Below are positions 43,402 to 54,119 of a stretch of 64,000 nt of DNA, one piece after another. A program made the translations under genes and the position numbers. Position 1 is the first letter of the stretch. Each line of letters begins with the position of its first letter. The notes beneath the pieces are model-generated. The model searched no databases and was not told the origin of the DNA. It saw nothing but the letters and a program-made list of their open reading frames with translations. Source of the DNA: Molossus alvarezi (taxonomy: Eukaryota > Chordata > Mammalia > Chiroptera > Molossidae); the NCBI GenBank assembly GCA_037176705.1, contig CM073888.1, positions 46,754,810-46,818,809 of the forward strand, in the 5' to 3' direction.

Positions 43402-43627
43402 TTTTGTTTGTTTGTTAATCCTCGCCTGAGGATTAGTTTTCCACTGAGTTTTGAGAGAGTGAAAGTGAGGGAGGAAGTGGAAGAGGGAAGGAGAGAGAGA
43501 AATACGACATGAGAGAGACACAGCCATTGGTTGCCTCCTGCTAGTGCCCTACCCGGGGCCAGGGATCGAACCTGCAACCCTTTGGTGTGTGAGCCAATGC
43601 TCTAACCACTGAGCACAACAGCCAGGG
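43402..43627 (-). mobile_element. VES SINE (minus)
   Basis: TTAATCCTCGCCTGAGGATTAG (reverse of the VES end), GAGA-rich tract, ACACAGCCATTGGTTGCCTCCTGC, GCCAGGGATCGAACCTGCAACCC and a head ending CAGCCAGGG. The CCTGAGG around the end forms a short palindrome. Confidence 0.93.
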
Positions 43628-43747
43628 TTTTAATAAGTCTTTCTGTTGCATTCATATGCTAGCAATGTCAAGATACTTTAGTTAACAAAAGAGAGAGAAA
43701 AAATCTAACGACATAAAATTTTAACAGAATTTTAGGTTCACAAAATA

Positions 43748-43883
43748 CAGGGTGGGGCAAGAGTAGGTTTACAGTTGTGATTACGCAAAACACAGAATTA
43801 ATTCATTCTTGTATTATTTTTATTATAATTATTGTGTTATTTTCCATAGGAACAACTGGAAACCTACTTTTGCCCCACTCTGT
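43748..43883. mobile_element. Mariner-type MITE with about 32-bp inverted repeats
   Basis: The left end CAGGGTGGGGCAAGAGTAGGTTTACAGTTGT and the reverse of the right end CAGAGTGGGGCAAAAGTAGGTTTCCAGTTGT match with three differences, around a 70-bp AT-rich centre. A TA target lies at 43746-43747; the right TA has become TG. About 136 bp, no transposase. Confidence 0.88.
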
Positions 43884-44111
43884 GTCGATGCTAGAAAAGA
43901 TTTCAGAGATCATTCCCAGCTTCTCTATCCCCTCTCCTCACCAATAGCCAAATGCTCGGTGCCCATCAGATACACCCTAGAAATTGCACACAGCCCAGCC
44001 TCGGAGCCATGTCCTCTTGAGACACCCCGACTGCTCTGGAGCAGAAGAGTAGAACTGTCCTCTGCACGCCAACAGCACTTTGCTTCGGCCTCTTTTAAAA
44101 TAGTAACTCTC

Positions 44112-44440
44112 GCCCTGGCCGGTTTGGCTCAGGGGTTTGAGCGTTGGCCCGTGGTCCAGAGAGACTTGGGTTTCCCGTTAAGGGCATGTACCTCGGTTGC
44201 AGTTTGTCCCTGGCCCTGGTTGAGTTGTACGGGAGGCAGCCACTCGATGTGTCCCTTTCACATCAATGTTTCTCTCTCTCTCTCTTTTCCTCTCTCTCCC
44301 TCCCACTCTATTTGAACAAAAAAAAAAAAAAAAGGAAAAATGTCCTCAGGTGAGGATAAAAAAAAGAAAAAAAATATATATATACACACATATACATATA
44401 TATACACATACATATATATATACACACATAAAATAAATAA
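44112..44440 (+). mobile_element. VES SINE with expanded A/T-rich tail
   Basis: GCCCTGGCCGGTTTGGCTCAG head, GTACGGGAGGCAGCCACTCGATG, (TC)n, CCACTCTATTTGAACAAA, A15, GTCCTCAGGTGAGGATAAA, followed by a (TA/CA)n microsatellite. Flanks AAAATAGTAACTCTC (44097-44111) and AAAATGATAACTCTT (44441-44455). Confidence 0.94.
44374..44430 (+). repeat. (TA)n(CACATA)n microsatellite in a SINE tail
   Basis: Alternating ATATATATATACACACATATACATATATATACAC. It arose inside the A-rich end of the VES at 44112-44440. Confidence 0.88.
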
Positions 44441-44617
44441 ATAAAATGATAACTCTTTCCTGCTCATGGTACACCTTGACTCAAAAGTCTAGTTAGTGTA
44501 TATAGTAGTTATTACTAATTTGAGAAATGGACAATGGTATGCATATTTTCATTTAATGTGCTATCTTTGTCTTATTTCAGAAAAAATTACAAATATAGAC
44601 TTAATTTACTTAGGACG

Positions 44618-44863
44618 TTTTTTTTATCCTCATCCAAGGACATTTTTTTGCATTTTTCTTCAGATAGAGCTGGAGGGAGAGAGGGGGGAAGAGAGAGAGA
44701 AACATCGACATGAGAGAGACACGTCAACTGGTTGCCATCCACATGACCCCAACTGGGGCTGGGGACAAACTGCAACTGAGGTATGTGCCCTTAGCAGGAA
44801 CCGAACCCAGGACTCTCTGGTCCACGGGCTGACGCTCTAACCACTGAACAATACCGTCCAGGG
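44618..44863 (-). mobile_element. VES SINE (minus)
   Basis: TTATCCTCATCCAAGGACATTTTT (reverse end), GAGAGAAACATCGACATGAGAGAGACACGTC, GTTGCCATCCACATGACCCC, GACAAACTGCAACTGAGGTATGTGCCC, GCAGGAACCGAACCCAGG (reverse B box) and GGCTGACGCTCTAACCACTG. Together with the plus copy 0.2 kb upstream it makes an inverted pair. Confidence 0.94.
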
Positions 44864-44939
44864 ATACTTATGACTTTTATTTCTACTATTTTTTTCTATA
44901 AGGCTCTTTTCAGTAAATTAACCAACAATCATATAATGA

Positions 44940-45130
44940 TGACAACAACATCAAATTTAAATATTTCTTGCTATGAGCCAGTCTCTAAGAGTTTTATGTG
45001 CTCATTTAATCCTCCCAACAACCTTATACATTTATCTTCACTTGTAGATGAAGAAAGAAGATACAGGAAAGTTAAGCAACTTGCTGTTAGCCACACAGCT
45101 AAGGGTAGCACATTTACTAGTCTGAAATAA
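44940..45130 (-). mobile_element. MIR SINE
   Basis: ATGAGCCAGTCTCTAAGAGTTTTATGTGCTCATTTAATCCTCCCAACAACC, TTGTAGATGAAGAAAGAAG, AGTTAAGCAACTTGCTGTTAGCCACACAGCTAAGGG: clear antisense MIR. Confidence 0.88.
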
Positions 45131-45164
45131 AATTCATAGACTATGTAATCCTCACACACATTAT

Positions 45165-45340
45165 GTTTAAAACTTTTCAATTATAGTTGACACATATATT
45201 AGTTTCAGATGTACAACATAGTGATGAGACATTTCTATAACTCATAAAGTGCTCACCCCAAAAGTCTAGTGCCCATATGACACCATGCATAGTTATTAAC
45301 ATATTATTCACATATAATTTAAATATATATATCTATCCTC
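45165..45340 (-). mobile_element. LINE-1 3' UTR fragment
   Basis: TTTTCAATTATAGTTGACACATATATTAGTTTCAGATGTACAACATAGTGATGAGACATTTC is the reverse of an L1 3' UTR. The same module begins the longer copy at 45575. Confidence 0.75.
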
Positions 45341-45574
45341 CTAATAATAAACCAGGCAGTTTAGAGTTTATGCTCTTAAATATCATGCTATGCTGCCTTT
45401 CGAAAGTTATTCTACTTTAACACTATTTTTTAATGATCATAATAAATTGCTCTGGTATTTAGATGTCACTGGATTCATTCAAATGAGTGATATAATGGAT
45501 GCATTTAAAATTTATAATATGCTAGAAATGATTCCTTTTGCAATTATATAAATAATGAATAGTATGATATAAAA

Positions 45575-46320
45575 CTTTATTTTTTAGTTTTCTTTTTCAA
45601 TTATAGTTTACATTCAATATTATTTTATATTAGTTTCAGATGTACAGTGGTTAGAAAATTATATACTTTGCATAGTGATCCCCCATATTTCAAGTACCCA
45701 CCTGGCACCATACATAATTATTACAATAATATTCACTATATTCCCTATACTATACTTTACATCCCCATGACTATTTTGTAGCTATCAATTTGTACTTCTT
45801 AATCCCTTCACCTTTTTCACCCAATTCCTCTCCCCTCCTCCCCTCTGGAACCATCTTTCTGTTCTCTGTATCTGTGAGTCTGTTTCTATCTTGTTTGTTC
45901 ATTTATTTTGTTCTCTGGAGTCCACATATAAGTGAGATAATATGGTATTTGTCTTTGTCTGACTTATTTCACTCAACATAATACCCTCTAGGTCCATCCA
46001 TATGTTGCAATGGTAAGATTTCATTTTTTTTTTTATGGCAAAGTAGTATCCCATTGTATACATATGTAGCACAACTTGTTAATGATCACTTGGGTCGCTT
46101 CTATATCTTGGCTATTGTAAAAAATGCTGCAATGATCATAGAGGTGCATATACTCTTTCAAATTAGTGTTTTGGGTTTCTTCAGATATATACCCAGAAGT
46201 GGAATCACTGGGTCATAAGGCAGTTCAATTAAAAAAAAAAATTTAGGAACCTTTATAATGTTTTCCACAGTGGCTGCACCAATCTGCATTCCCACCAACA
46301 GTGCATGAGAGTTCCCTTTT
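45575..46320 (-). mobile_element. LINE-1 fragment, ORF2 end and 3' UTR
   Basis: TTTTTCAATTATAGTTTACATTCAATA, AGTTTCAGATGTACAGTGGTTAG, CTCTGGAACCATCTTTCTGTTCTC, ACATATAAGTGAGATAATATGG, TCCATCCATATGTTGCAATGG, CAAAGTAGTATCCCATTGTATACATATG, AGTGGAATCACTGGGTCATAAGGCAG, CACAGTGGCTGCACCAATCTGCATTCCCACC. ORF2 is broken by stops. Confidence 0.9.
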
Positions 46321-46955
46321 ATGATGAAAAACTTTAGATTGGAAGGTAAAAATCTGTGGGGAAAATGTATTTATTTTTCAAATTCCCTTAATGCAAAACA
46401 GCTTGAGACCACTGCCTAAATATAGTGGTGGTTCCTTTTCACTTTTGTATCCTTAGTTGGGAGAGCGTGTTACTCTATGCTCAATGTCCAATGAGCAGAA
46501 AGATGGAATGAAGGGTGAATAATGGATTAATAAATAATTGATTAAGTGATGACTGAAGAGACAAGATTTGCCTAAGACTGACTGCTCACTGAGCGTAGGA
46601 GGGCTTTTATAGAGTGGAAATATAGCTGTGTCCTGCCACACTGGACTAAGAGGCCATGCAGAAGACAGGGACATGAGAGGAAGCCCGGAAGACACAGGTT
46701 AGGTTCTCTGTCTTTCACTCCCGTGAGGCTCCAAGAGAGCACACCAAGTACACCACTGCCCTGTAGGTGCAGAGGAACCTGCACGAGAGACCTGAAGCAG
46801 ACCTGCCAGGGTGAGCCCAGCCTTGATTAGCCCAATCGCAAACTCCCTGCAGACCAGTCAATGGCTGTAAACCACTGGATTTAGGGGTGGCTCAAAATGC
46901 AGCTGTATTAGTATATGCTGATTAAAATACCACTGCACACTTGTCTTGTACAGTT
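46321..46955. other. Unique sequence, nothing recognised
   Basis: No repeat or exon assigned. Confidence 0.4.
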
Positions 46956-46959
46956 CATG

Positions 46960-47115
46960 CTGTATTACAAGTGTCTATTTTTAAATCTGTCTTTCTGGCT
47001 AGACTGGGAGATACAAAGAACAAGAGCCTTATCTTACTGATCTTTGGTCTATGGCAAAGTACTAGGCACAAAGCAGATGTTCGACACATGTAAAGACGGA
47101 ATGCATAGATAAGAG
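46960..47115 (+). mobile_element. L2 LINE 3' end fragment
   Basis: GTCTTTCTGGCTAGACTGGGAGATAC, ACAAGAGCCTTATCTTACTGATC, GGCAAAGTACTAGGCACAAAGCAGATG follow the L2 terminal order. Confidence 0.65.
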
Positions 47116-47452
47116 AATAAAGTGTTACATTGTTTCTGAGGGTTCCTTCAGTTCTAGTAGCAAACACTTGAGCACCCACCCCCCAGGCACTGAGTGGGCC
47201 TGAGCACACACTGGGGGAGTCTCAGAAATAGACTAGTGACTGCCTAGGATGTGTCTAATAGTCCCAGACCAGGACTGGCACTGATCATTGTTGCCATTGT
47301 TCCAAGACTGAGCATCGTAACACGTAATTCACGTATGAGGAGCATCCCTTCTGGGTCTCCAGAAATTAAGATCAGGATGTGGAAGATTCCCTTCAGTCTG
47401 AATATTGGGCTGCTTGATAGAAAATCTAAATTAGGCTTGGCCTTAACTCTTA

Positions 47453-47491
47453 AACACACACACACACACACACACACACAACCACACACAC
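47453..47491 (+). repeat. (CA)n microsatellite
   Basis: About seventeen CA units with one interruption (ACCACACACA), ending CGAGCGCG. Confidence 0.93.
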
Positions 47492-47795
47492 GAGCGCGCC
47501 TTACTTTCTTTGAATACTACAAAACCCAGTTGTGCCTTCTCTATGTTATTTATTTTATATCCCTGGTCAATGATTTTGGAATTGGATGTTTCTAGCATTC
47601 TGCCAAGGCCAATCCAAGGAAAGAAATTCTGGTCTAACTTATTAATGTTTCATTGGCCCATTTCGCATCAGGAAACTTAGCCTTGTGATGAAAACAAAAT
47701 GTAACATGTTATCAGGAAAGGCTGGAATTTGGAGAGTTATCCTCAGTTGGTCAACTTTAATCTCTGTTATTCTGTTTTTCTACCAAGATTAAGTA

Positions 47796-48027
47796 CAGTC
47801 GTCCCTCGCCACTTTGTGCTTCGACTTTCATGGCTTCACTCTATCGCATTTTTTTCAAATATAGTACATATAGTAATTGAAAAAACCGTGACAGAGTGAA
47901 GACGCAAAAGTCAAAGCACGAAGTGGCGAGAGACGACTGTGTATAAATAAAGAATCCTACTTCGCGGAAATTCATTTATCGCGGTAGAGTCTGGAACAGA
48001 TCAATCGCGATAAGCAAGGGCCGACTG
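47796..48027. mobile_element. TA-flanked Tc1/mariner-pogo-like non-autonomous transposon, composite
   Basis: Outer ends are CAGTCGTCCCTCGCC (left) and, reversed, CAGTCGGCCCTTGC (right), each next to a TA (47794-47795, 48028-48029). A third end, reversed CAGTCGTCTCTCGCC, sits inside at about 47925-47939 and is followed by TGTA. The left 144 bp fold on themselves almost fully (about 60-bp arms). The right 88 bp (TTCGCGGAAATTCATTTATCGCGG) is a different right-hand terminus. Confidence 0.8.
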
Positions 48028-48415
48028 TATAGCTAAAAAAAGAATATAAACTATTGAATCATTTTTTCAAGAAGAGTGACAAGAAATGTAGAGTTCGTTG
48101 CTAAGTCTTTCAAAATAATGAAATTACTTTTGCAAATGTACATAATAGCCAATATTTACCTATTTTCCTGCACTGATTTACTGACTGGGTGTACTGTACA
48201 CTTAGCAGGTATGTAGTACATTATGCCTTTTAAGTATCTCATTGCTGGAGGGTGATGCAAGGCTAAATAAACATAGAAGGTTATCTTACTGCAATGTATA
48301 ATGGGTACTACGTCATTAAATAAAAGGAGAATGCTAATCTGTTTATATCCTCACCCACAGACTATGCCTCCACTGAGCTCCAGGTTCATGTAATGATATC
48401 CAACTTCCTCCTAAG
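48028..48415. other. Unique AT-rich sequence
   Basis: Nothing recognised. Confidence 0.4.
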
Positions 48416-48419
48416 ATGT

Positions 48420-49263
48420 GTTATAGGCATTTCCAGGATAACGAGGTCAGAAGCTTAGGCACAGCCCTCAAACCTGTCCCTCTCATCATGGTTCCCATCT
48501 GATTATCCTTCCACCAGAGTCATTCTTGATTCCTCTCCTTTAGATGATCCACATCCAATTTATCAGCTATGCCTTCAAAATAAAGTCCAAATCTACCAAT
48601 GTTTCTATGCCCCGCCACTACTCCCAAACACAGCCAGTACTCTTTCTAAGTAGGCACCGTATTTCTACTCTTGCCCTACTTCCATACAACCACCAGAGTG
48701 ATCATATTAAACATACACCAGATAATGTCACTTCCATGCTTAAGACTGCAGTGAGTTCTATGTGCTCCTAATGCACATACAATAAAACTCCACCATCCTT
48801 ATCGGGCCTTAAAGCCCAAGCTGAGCTTCTTCTCATATTATTCTTCACAGTGACCTTCTTCCTATCGCTAGCAAAATGCCAAGCCCAGAGTCCTCATCTT
48901 TTCTGTTCACTCTGCACCATACTGGTCCCAAATGTTTGCATGAATGGATCTTTTTGTATTTATTGAGATCTGAGCTCAAATTTTGTCTTCTCCTGGTGAG
49001 ACTGCCTGATTCCCCATTATAAAATAGCCCCCACACTTTCCATCACATCACCTGTCCTTCTCACTGTCTGAAATTACTTGGAGTATGTGCTTACTTGTAT
49101 GTTATCTGTTTCTTCTCCTCTAGGACATGAACTCCATGAGAGCAGAGATCTTTGCCCTCATGTACACTGCTCTATCTTTGGGTTGTGAAAAGTGCCTGGC
49201 AATACAGACAAACGATAAGCATTTCATGAATGAATGAATGAATGAATGAATGAATGAATGAAT
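48420..49263 (+). mobile_element. Long L2 LINE 3' fragment ending in (GAAT)n
   Basis: L2 motifs in order over 0.84 kb: AGTCATTCTTGATTCCTCTCC, TCAGCTATGCCTTCAAAATAAAGTCC, CCACCAGAGTGATCATATTAAAC, GATAATGTCACTTCCATGCTTAAGACTGCAGTG, TGAGATCTGAGCTCAAATTTTGTC, CATCACCTGTCCTTCTCACTGTCTGAAATTACTTGG, AGGACATGAACTCCATGAGAGCAGAGATC, AAGTGCCTGGCAATACAGAC. The ORF is fully decayed. Confidence 0.92.
49226..49263 (+). repeat. (GAAT)n microsatellite at L2 tail
   Basis: About nine TGAA/GAAT units, an expansion of the natural L2 3'-end TGAATGA repeat. Confidence 0.93.
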
Positions 49264-51340
49264 CAGTTGCTATAAGAGAAACACATACTGTCCATGGTTC
49301 ATGGAAGCAAATTACTTAAATTATGCAAGGGCCTTTAAAGTTTCCTTCCTAAAAAATGTATTAAGCACCCAAATCACCCAGCAAGAACATGAAATACAGC
49401 CAGTCCTAAAGGTTGGTCAAGCTGGCATGGATTAAGTAAGTAGCATGTCACAGGTGCTAAATACATGTGATAGAGTCAATAAATGAATCTTTAAAACTAC
49501 AGATATTCCAAAAGCCCTTTTTATGTTCCTGGGTTTCAACTCTTCACTAAACATTTAACTAATCTAATCTCAAGTAGAATGATGGCTTAGAATTCTTTGG
49601 TCTCTCCAGTTACACACTCACTGCATAATAAATACTGATTGTGCAGTATGTATGTAGGGTACAACTGAGCAAATAAATGCACAATGAAATGAATGAACCA
49701 GCCAAAGGTTCCATAATACAAGTTAAAAAGAGAGGTATGAGCAGAGGTTCATCCAAACTGGATAAACAGCTCCAAAAAAGAAGTCAACTTCTCAAGTCCT
49801 TTGCTAACAAAGCAGCTGTAAATGACAGCTAGAATTGGGGTCTAACACGTGGCTCCACGAGAAAAAGGTCAAGGGGGTAAGATGAATCATACGGCAAAGC
49901 ACTTAGAGGAAGAAAAAGAAGAGAAATTTAAATTAGTTTAGTCATCACAACTCGAAAGTGAGTCTATAGGAAACTATTTTAAATACCACAAAAATGTTCC
50001 TGTAGCCAAGTGAATTGATTAAAAAAAAAAATCTAAGCTTTTAGAAATGCAATGCTTTGGGAAAATAAATCAACCAACCAAGGAAACACAAATAAACAAC
50101 TAAATGTGTGCCATTTAAAAATAGATTTTTCCTTGTTCTCTAGTAGCCTGGAAGGACAAGTGAAAGAGAGATAAAGATAGAGGGAGGAAGGAAGTGTGAA
50201 TGAATTCTCAGGCCATAGAAACCATTAGGTAATAGATTGTTCGGAACCATCAATCTGGAGCTTAAATAGATCCTGTGAACTCTCACAATTACCTAAAAGG
50301 ACTTCATAATCAGCACTAATTTTTTCCATCACTTGAAAGCATCTAGCTGCATCAAAATAATAACATCTTGCAGCTATAAGTGACTTTCTAGTCTAAACCT
50401 TTCTATTGATGATATATTACATATTCAGGGAAAGCATCAATTCAGTACTTTGTACATTTTTCAAACCCCTATAATATTCAGATGGCACATTTAGCATTTC
50501 AAATTTAGAAATTAATTTTATGTTTTAATTTTCCTATGCTCATTCCACACTTAGTTATTGGTTGACTATATTACTTAATTTTACGTGGTAGAAAAAATAG
50601 AAAAACAGTTTTAAAAACTGAAAGCAAAAGCTCAGTTATTCAATCCCTTTGAAGCTTAGTACAGTTGGAATCTCAGAAAACCGCCTGCCATTTCATTTTG
50701 CAAGTTTAAACAACCACAATAATTTACAAAAGCAGACCTGCCACAGTTAAATTTCATTTCACGCTTAGTAAGCAAACATTATCAAACTATAAGCACTGTC
50801 CTCCACTGTCTTTTTAACTTGAAATCTTGTAACCAATGTTTGGTCGACCTTGAAATATTTCACAGATGGATGAATTGGCTTAGTTTATTCATCAATTTGC
50901 AGACTAGCAAATGTAGGCTGTATGTATTACATAGAGCATGTGGCTCTATGCTTTATTTAATAAACAACACAAATAATTAGTGATTAGACAGAAGCAAATT
51001 AGAGACCCAATTAGGAATTGTTCAGGGGAAAAGTCTTCTAAAAATAATGAGTATTTCTTTCTGCATTCAAATGTCTTCAGAAAAGTGCTTCCACTTTCAT
51101 TTCTTAATGGCAAATTTCTTCAAACAGTTTGCATCAGTCTCAACGAGAGCAGGAAAACACTTTCATTGAAGAAATCAACAAGTTATACAGGACCTTGAGA
51201 AACTAGATGAGGACTGAGTGCAGTCAAGAGCAAGGTAACTACTGTATTTATCAGCATTTTTAGATTATATATGAAGAGGAAGGTTTCTTTACTTAAACAT
51301 GTTTAGTTTTATGATACTGCCAATTCATTTTTCATTCTGT
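49264..51340. other. Unique sequence over 2 kb
   Basis: No interspersed repeat recognised; low-level AT-rich tracts only. The 50600-50950 part is listed as a possible conserved element. Confidence 0.4.
50600..50950. promoter_or_regulatory. Candidate conserved non-coding element
   Basis: Repeat-free with ordered AT-rich words: TCCCTTTGAAGCTTAG, CCATTTCATTTTGCAAG, TAAACAACCACAATAATTTAC (forkhead and SOX/RUNX types), GGTCGACCTTGAAATATTTC and TGGATGAATTGGCTTAG. By texture only. Confidence 0.27.
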
Positions 51341-51357
51341 ATAAAACACACAGGACA

Positions 51358-51462
51358 GCCCTGGCTGGTTTGGCTCAGCGGTTGGAGCATCGGCCTGTGG
51401 ACCAGAGAGTCCAGGTTTGGCCCGCGCTAGGGGTATGTACCTCCCCCAAAAAACAAAAAACC
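51358..51462 (+). mobile_element. Short VES (tRNA-like head only) with target-site duplication
   Basis: GCCCTGGCTGGTTTGGCTCAG head, CCAGGTTTGGCCCGCGC (altered B box), TAGGGGTATGTACC, then CCCCCAAAAAACAAAAAACC. The TC-rich half is missing. Flanks share CACACAGGACA just before the head and after the A-rich tail (about 51347-51357 and 51467-51477). Confidence 0.93.
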
Positions 51463-51508
51463 GCACACACACAGGACAAAACACTCATAGCATATTTTAT
51501 ATTCTTCT

Positions 51509-51790
51509 TCTTCTTCTATTTATTTATTTTGGTTAATCCTCACCTGAGGAGATTTTTTTCAATGATTTTTAGAGAGAGTGGAAAGGAGGGAGGGAGAGGC
51601 ACACACACAGAGAAAGAGAAACATTGATGCGAGAGAGACACATCCATTGGTTGCCTCCCACACGAGTCTCGACTGGGGCCAGGGATCGATCCTGCAACCC
51701 AGGTACGTGCCCTTGACTGGGAGTCAAACCTGTAACCATTTGGTGTGTAGGCTGACACTCTAACTACTGCTGAGCCACACTGGCTAGGAC
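51509..51790 (-). mobile_element. VES SINE with target-site duplication
   Basis: A (TTC/TATT) tail, TTAATCCTCACCTGAGGAG, GAGAGAAACATTGATGCGAGAGAGACACATCC, TGCCTCCCACACGAG, GGGATCGATCCTGCAACCC, GGGAGTCAAACC and a CCTAGCCAGTGTGGCTCAG head (reversed). Flanks CATATTTTATATTCTT (51491-51506) and CATACATTATATTCTT (51791-51806). Confidence 0.95.
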
Positions 51791-51809
51791 CATACATTAT
51801 ATTCTTGAT

Positions 51810-53345
51810 GCCTAAATCCCACTTAGCATGTGAGAGCCTTCTGTTCAACTTGAATTACTCAGTTTGAAAATTGTTACACAGAATCAAACTTCAATTAAAA
51901 TGATTAAAAAGCAAATTATTGATGCCAATTTTATATCAGGAAAATCTGTCTTGACTAATCAAACGTTAAAACTGACACAAGAACTAAAGGAAAAAGTTTA
52001 AGTTGCAATACACATTATTCACCAGTGGGGATGCTTAATCCTGTAGAACTGGAGATGTTCATTTCAGCCATTGCTTGCATCTCATGCTAGTAGGCAATGC
52101 AAGTCAGTTATCTATGTCCATATTGACTTCTTCTTTCATATCACTGGTGCATCACTGAGTACATTTCTTTCCATAGGCAGTACCCTAGTGACTTCAAACT
52201 TTAAAGTAGGGATGCCATTCTTTCTGCCATCCGGGAGCCCTCGTAGGCCAGCTGGGAACAGGACTTCTAAAACAACAATATGCCTGGAAGGTTGTGCTCC
52301 AAGGCTATTTTTGCCAGCTATAAGTGTGGTCTCTGGAACCAGAGAGAGCACACAGCGCTTCTTAAAACTGAAGGTGTTTATGGTTGAGATGAAACTGACT
52401 TCTCTCTAGGCAAGAGATGTGCTATGTGTACAAAGCAAAGAACACACGGTGACTCCTGCTGGCAAACCAAACAAAACTGGAGTCATCTGGGAAAGGTAAC
52501 CTGTGCTCAGGGGAACAATGGCATGGTTCGTACAAAATCCTGAAGCAAACTTCCTGCTAAGGCCACTGGACACAGGATCTGTATAATGCTGTACCTCTCA
52601 AGGATTTAAACTTTTTGAAAAGTAAATTTAAAAAACAGATTTATTCTCTTGTTTAAAAAAAAAAAAGTGATGTCATTATTTTAGTGATGTAGTCAAAACT
52701 GAACTCCTGTTCAAAACCCACGTATGGATAAATATTTCTAAGGACTCTTTTTGAAATACATTATTAAAGAAATAAAATTCTTCAATCATTTTTACACAGT
52801 AATGACTGTCAAAGTTCAACTCGTAGAATATGTTCACTAACCCTATCATAGCTGCTCTTTACCCCTGTTATCATCGGCTCCTTAGCTTTGCGCTCCGGGG
52901 GAAGCTTCCTTTTCATTGTTGTAGGCTGAATGTCTAGGCGTATGTTTCCCTGTTTTCACTGGTTCTTTCAAAAAACTTATTGGATGCTTACCATGTGACC
53001 AGCTGCACTGAGGGTTGGTGGTACCATACCAACCAAAAAGCAGACAATGACCATATCTCTCGGGGGAGGGGAATGACAGTTCATTGAAAACGTACAAAAT
53101 AAAAAATCAGCAAGAAGGACCTACATTGGATATTTGTATCCTTGACTTCTATGTATATCATACGTGCTCCATACAAATTTGTTTAAAGAATGAAGCAATT
53201 ACTACTTAATTCAGTCTTCTACTGGAATCTTACTAACAAAGGAAAAGTCAAATCTCATTATAAGGCATCACATCAGTGATTCGCTAGAGGAAGGGCTCAC
53301 AAGAGGGAAGTGTCAGAATCACACGGGGAGGAGTTTTTTCCAAAT
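51810..53345. other. Unique sequence
   Basis: 52070-52410 contains frames open on both strands (112 and 71 codons) and a CpG-bearing patch (CCATCCGGGAGCCCTCGTAGG). It may be an unnamed old repeat. No exon supported. Confidence 0.35.
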
Positions 53346-53349
53346 CGCA

Positions 53350-53630
53350 GTGACCCTTCAAAACCCAGGTCAGGGATTCCCTCCACCAGGAAGGCTTGCC
53401 ATATGCTCACCCTCCCCTGGGTGAAAAAGTATTAGAGAGATAACCAATACATCTCCTCTCACTTAGCTTATTATAGCATTATGATTCTCTGTTGTAATAA
53501 CTGAGACCTATTTGGTCCTTCCTAGGGCTGATCTCAAAGTATGTTTAGCAAAGAGGCTGTGTACCCCCATCTGTACCCCCTGGAACCTAGTGCAGAGCTT
53601 GGCCTCTGGTGGGCACTCAGTTCCTGTGTT
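53350..53630 (+). mobile_element. L2 LINE 3' end
   Basis: TGACCCTTCAAAACCCAGGTCAGGGATTCCCTCCACCAGGAAGGC, CACTTAGCTTATTATAGCATTATGATTCTC, ATCTGTACCCCCTGGAACCTAGTGCAGAGCTTGGCC, GGTGGGCACTCAG. Confidence 0.75.
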
Positions 53631-54119
53631 TGACTGTACTCTGGGCACTGTAGACATTTCACTTTCTCTGGAAAAACAGCCTAGTGAGGTAGGTGTAATA
53701 ATCTCATTTTATATGTCCTGATATTTTTATTTATAATTTACCCATTAAAGGCAATAAATTATGGATTCAATATCTGAAACCAACCTTATATGACTCCTCA
53801 AACCCCTTCCTCTAACAATAAATCATGCAGGTATATTTTAAGTAAATAACAAAATGTGGAGCTACTATTTTAAAACAGCCTCAAAACCTTACATTAGAGA
53901 TGTGTTAGAACTTTCAGATGATTGTAAGAACATTAACACACTTATTTTTATCCTGCACCAATGCAAATTTCCTGAATGACAGGAAATAAGAATTCTAATG
54001 GAAAGACTTAGAACTTCTTACAGAATCTTGAAAGCCTTTGGAATAAAACAAAAACTATTTCCTCACTCACTTGTGCTCCTTAAATATTGTTATATTATTT
54101 GCTTCATGATTAGGGTTGC

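Noticed and set aside
43809..44315. 168-codon plus-strand frame
   Set aside because: It runs from the mariner MITE through unique DNA into a VES head, so it is a mosaic of repeats rather than a gene.
49226..49263. CRISPR-like direct repeats
   Set aside because: A 4-bp tandem microsatellite at an L2 tail, with no spacers.
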